From Bacteroidota bacterium (GTDB lineage Bacteria; Bacteroidota; Bacteroidia; Bacteroidales; UBA7960): a stretch of DNA of 53,500 bases. Location of the stretch: the NCBI GenBank assembly GCA_007693555.1, contig REDJ01000069.1:1-53500 (forward strand), written 5' to 3'. The translations under genes and the position numbers were made by a program. The notes beneath the pieces are model-generated. The model saw only the letters and a program-made list of their open reading frames with translations, was not told the DNA's origin and searched no databases. Every line of letters begins with the position of its first letter. Positions within the stretch are counted from its first letter, which is position 1. Below are positions 52,758 through 53,500 of this stretch, piece by piece.

Positions 52758-52798
52758 AAACCCCGGCATGACTTTTTTTAAAATTCACACCGGGGTTT
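52758..52798 (-). terminator. Terminator-like hairpin after floA
   Basis: AAACCCCGG (52758-52766) and CCGGGGTTT (52790-52798) form a perfect 9-bp stem around a long loop. On the minus strand the stem runs into TTTTGG, only partly T-rich. It begins 26 bases after the floA stop. Confidence 0.6.
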
Positions 52799-52823
52799 AT
52801 TTGCCATGGGCAATTATCCGTTT

Positions 52824-53500
52824 TTATTTCTTGGTTTGATCGTTGGATTTTCCTTTACCCTGGCCTGATTGGGTTTTACCGATACTATCCCTCATTGAGG
52901 TGTCGGCTTTTACATTTTCAATTTTATAGTAATCCATGATACCCAGATTACCACTGCGGAAAGCTTCAGAAATAGCTTTCGGAATTTCAGCTTCGGCCAG
53001 AATAACCTTGGCACGTGCTTCCTGAGCTTTGGCTTTCATTTCCTGTTCGGCAGCAACAGCCATTGCTCTTCTTTCCTCGGCTTTAGCCTGTGCGATATTC
53101 TTATCGGCATTTGCCTGATCAATCTGCAGCATGGCACCAATATTTTTCCCTACATCAATATCGGCAATATCGATTGAAAGGATTTCATAAGCAGTACCGG
53201 AGTCGAGCCCTTTGGAAAGCACCACTTTAGAAATGCTATCGGGGTTTTCAAGTACCTGTTTGTGATTGGTTGCAGAACCGATGGAGGTAACAATACCTTC
53301 ACCAACCCTTGCCAGAATAGTTTCTTCGCCGGCACCTCCAACAAGTTGTTTGATATTGGCTCTGAGTGTTACTCTTGCCTTGGCGATAAGCTGAATACCG
53401 TCTTTTGCAACAGCTGCAACGGGTGGGGTATTGATAACCTTGGGCTTAACTGACATCTGCACTGCTTCAAGTACATCACGACCTGCAAGGTCAATGGCAG
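52824..53500 (-). CDS. floA: Flotillin-like protein FloA (partial, 5' end outside the window)
   Basis: C-terminal two-thirds of a FloA (UPF0365) membrane-scaffold protein involved in membrane microdomains. The frame is open beyond the Met at 53462 and reads '[19 protein letters not shown]' up to the window edge, so the true start lies outside. Family segments include '[20 protein letters not shown]', '[20 protein letters not shown]' and '[20 protein letters not shown]', followed by an alanine/glutamate-rich helix (coiled coil) and a polar tail '[14 protein letters not shown]'. Confidence 0.93.
   Translation of the reverse strand, partial: AIDLAGRDVLEAVQMSVKPKVINTPPVAAVAKDGIQLIAKARVTLRANIKQLVGGAGEETILARVGEGIVTSIGSATNHKQVLENPDSISKVVLSKGLDSGTAYEILSIDIADIDVGKNIGAMLQIDQANADKNIAQAKAEERRAMAVAAEQEMKAKAQEARAKVILAEAEIPKAISEAFRSGNLGIMDYYKIENVKADTSMRDSIGKTQSGQGKGKSNDQTKK

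Overview
The window is a chromosomal segment of a Bacteroidota bacterium, most likely an anaerobic or facultative member of the Bacteroidales/Marinilabiliales. The evidence is a TonB-dependent receptor with STN and carboxypeptidase-like N-terminal domains paired with a DUF4249 lipoprotein, two secreted proteins with type IX secretion C-terminal sorting domains, a lysyl-tRNA synthetase with the extra C-terminal domain usual in this phylum, a FISUMP-type lipoprotein, almost no Shine-Dalgarno sequences, and many promoters of the phylum's TAnnTTTG type. I saw no phage, insertion sequence, CRISPR array, rRNA or tRNA. Most of the window is ordinary chromosome, and the interest lies in gene context, odd domain fusions and non-coding structure.

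Layout. 1-7.2 kb: a four-gene plus-strand envelope operon (TonB receptor, DUF4249 lipoprotein, MG2/plug-like protein, unknown secreted protein), bracketed by two related terminator hairpins. 7.3-13.0 kb: minus-strand acyltransferase, an SBF-type transporter with an unusual BamE-like N-terminus, and a secreted M14 carboxypeptidase. 13.1-17.4 kb: lysS, then a GH3-type enzyme with a LysE-type exporter. 17.5-24.3 kb, minus strand: DEAD-box helicase, a predicted seven-bladed propeller protein with a type IX sorting tail, a small membrane protein and a penicillin-acylase-like hydrolase. 24.5-30.3 kb: gltX, a DUF3109 protein, an NhaC antiporter, a glycosyltransferase and ftsE.

30.4-41.5 kb is a redox and energy block. 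It holds the complete rnfBCDGEA operon (minus strand), an RseC-like protein and a membrane protein upstream of it, and on the plus strand a Tat-exported DUF362 protein, a NapH-NapG-like fused iron-sulfur membrane protein, and a biotin-dependent carboxyltransferase subunit (oxaloacetate decarboxylase/transcarboxylase type). Two exact matches to the clostridial-type Rex operator (TTGTTAA-N4-TTAACAA) lie in this block: one upstream of rnfB, the other just upstream of the -7 box of the carboxyltransferase gene. The working hypothesis is an NADH/NAD+-sensing regulon that couples Rnf ion pumping to C4/C3 carbon flow. No rex gene is in the window.

41.6-53.5 kb: YceI lipoprotein, PagL-like lipid A deacylase, FISUMP lipoprotein, membrane-anchored AlbA_2/Schlafen-type protein, a membrane protein, a TlpA-like thioredoxin, a 61-residue membrane peptide, rarA, an M48 protease, a large BatA-like membrane protein and a partial floA. 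Non-coding structure here and near 26.1 kb includes tandem repeats with 7- and 8-bp units that touch or enter stop codons, a REP-like inverted doublet, and a multi-hairpin intergenic element.
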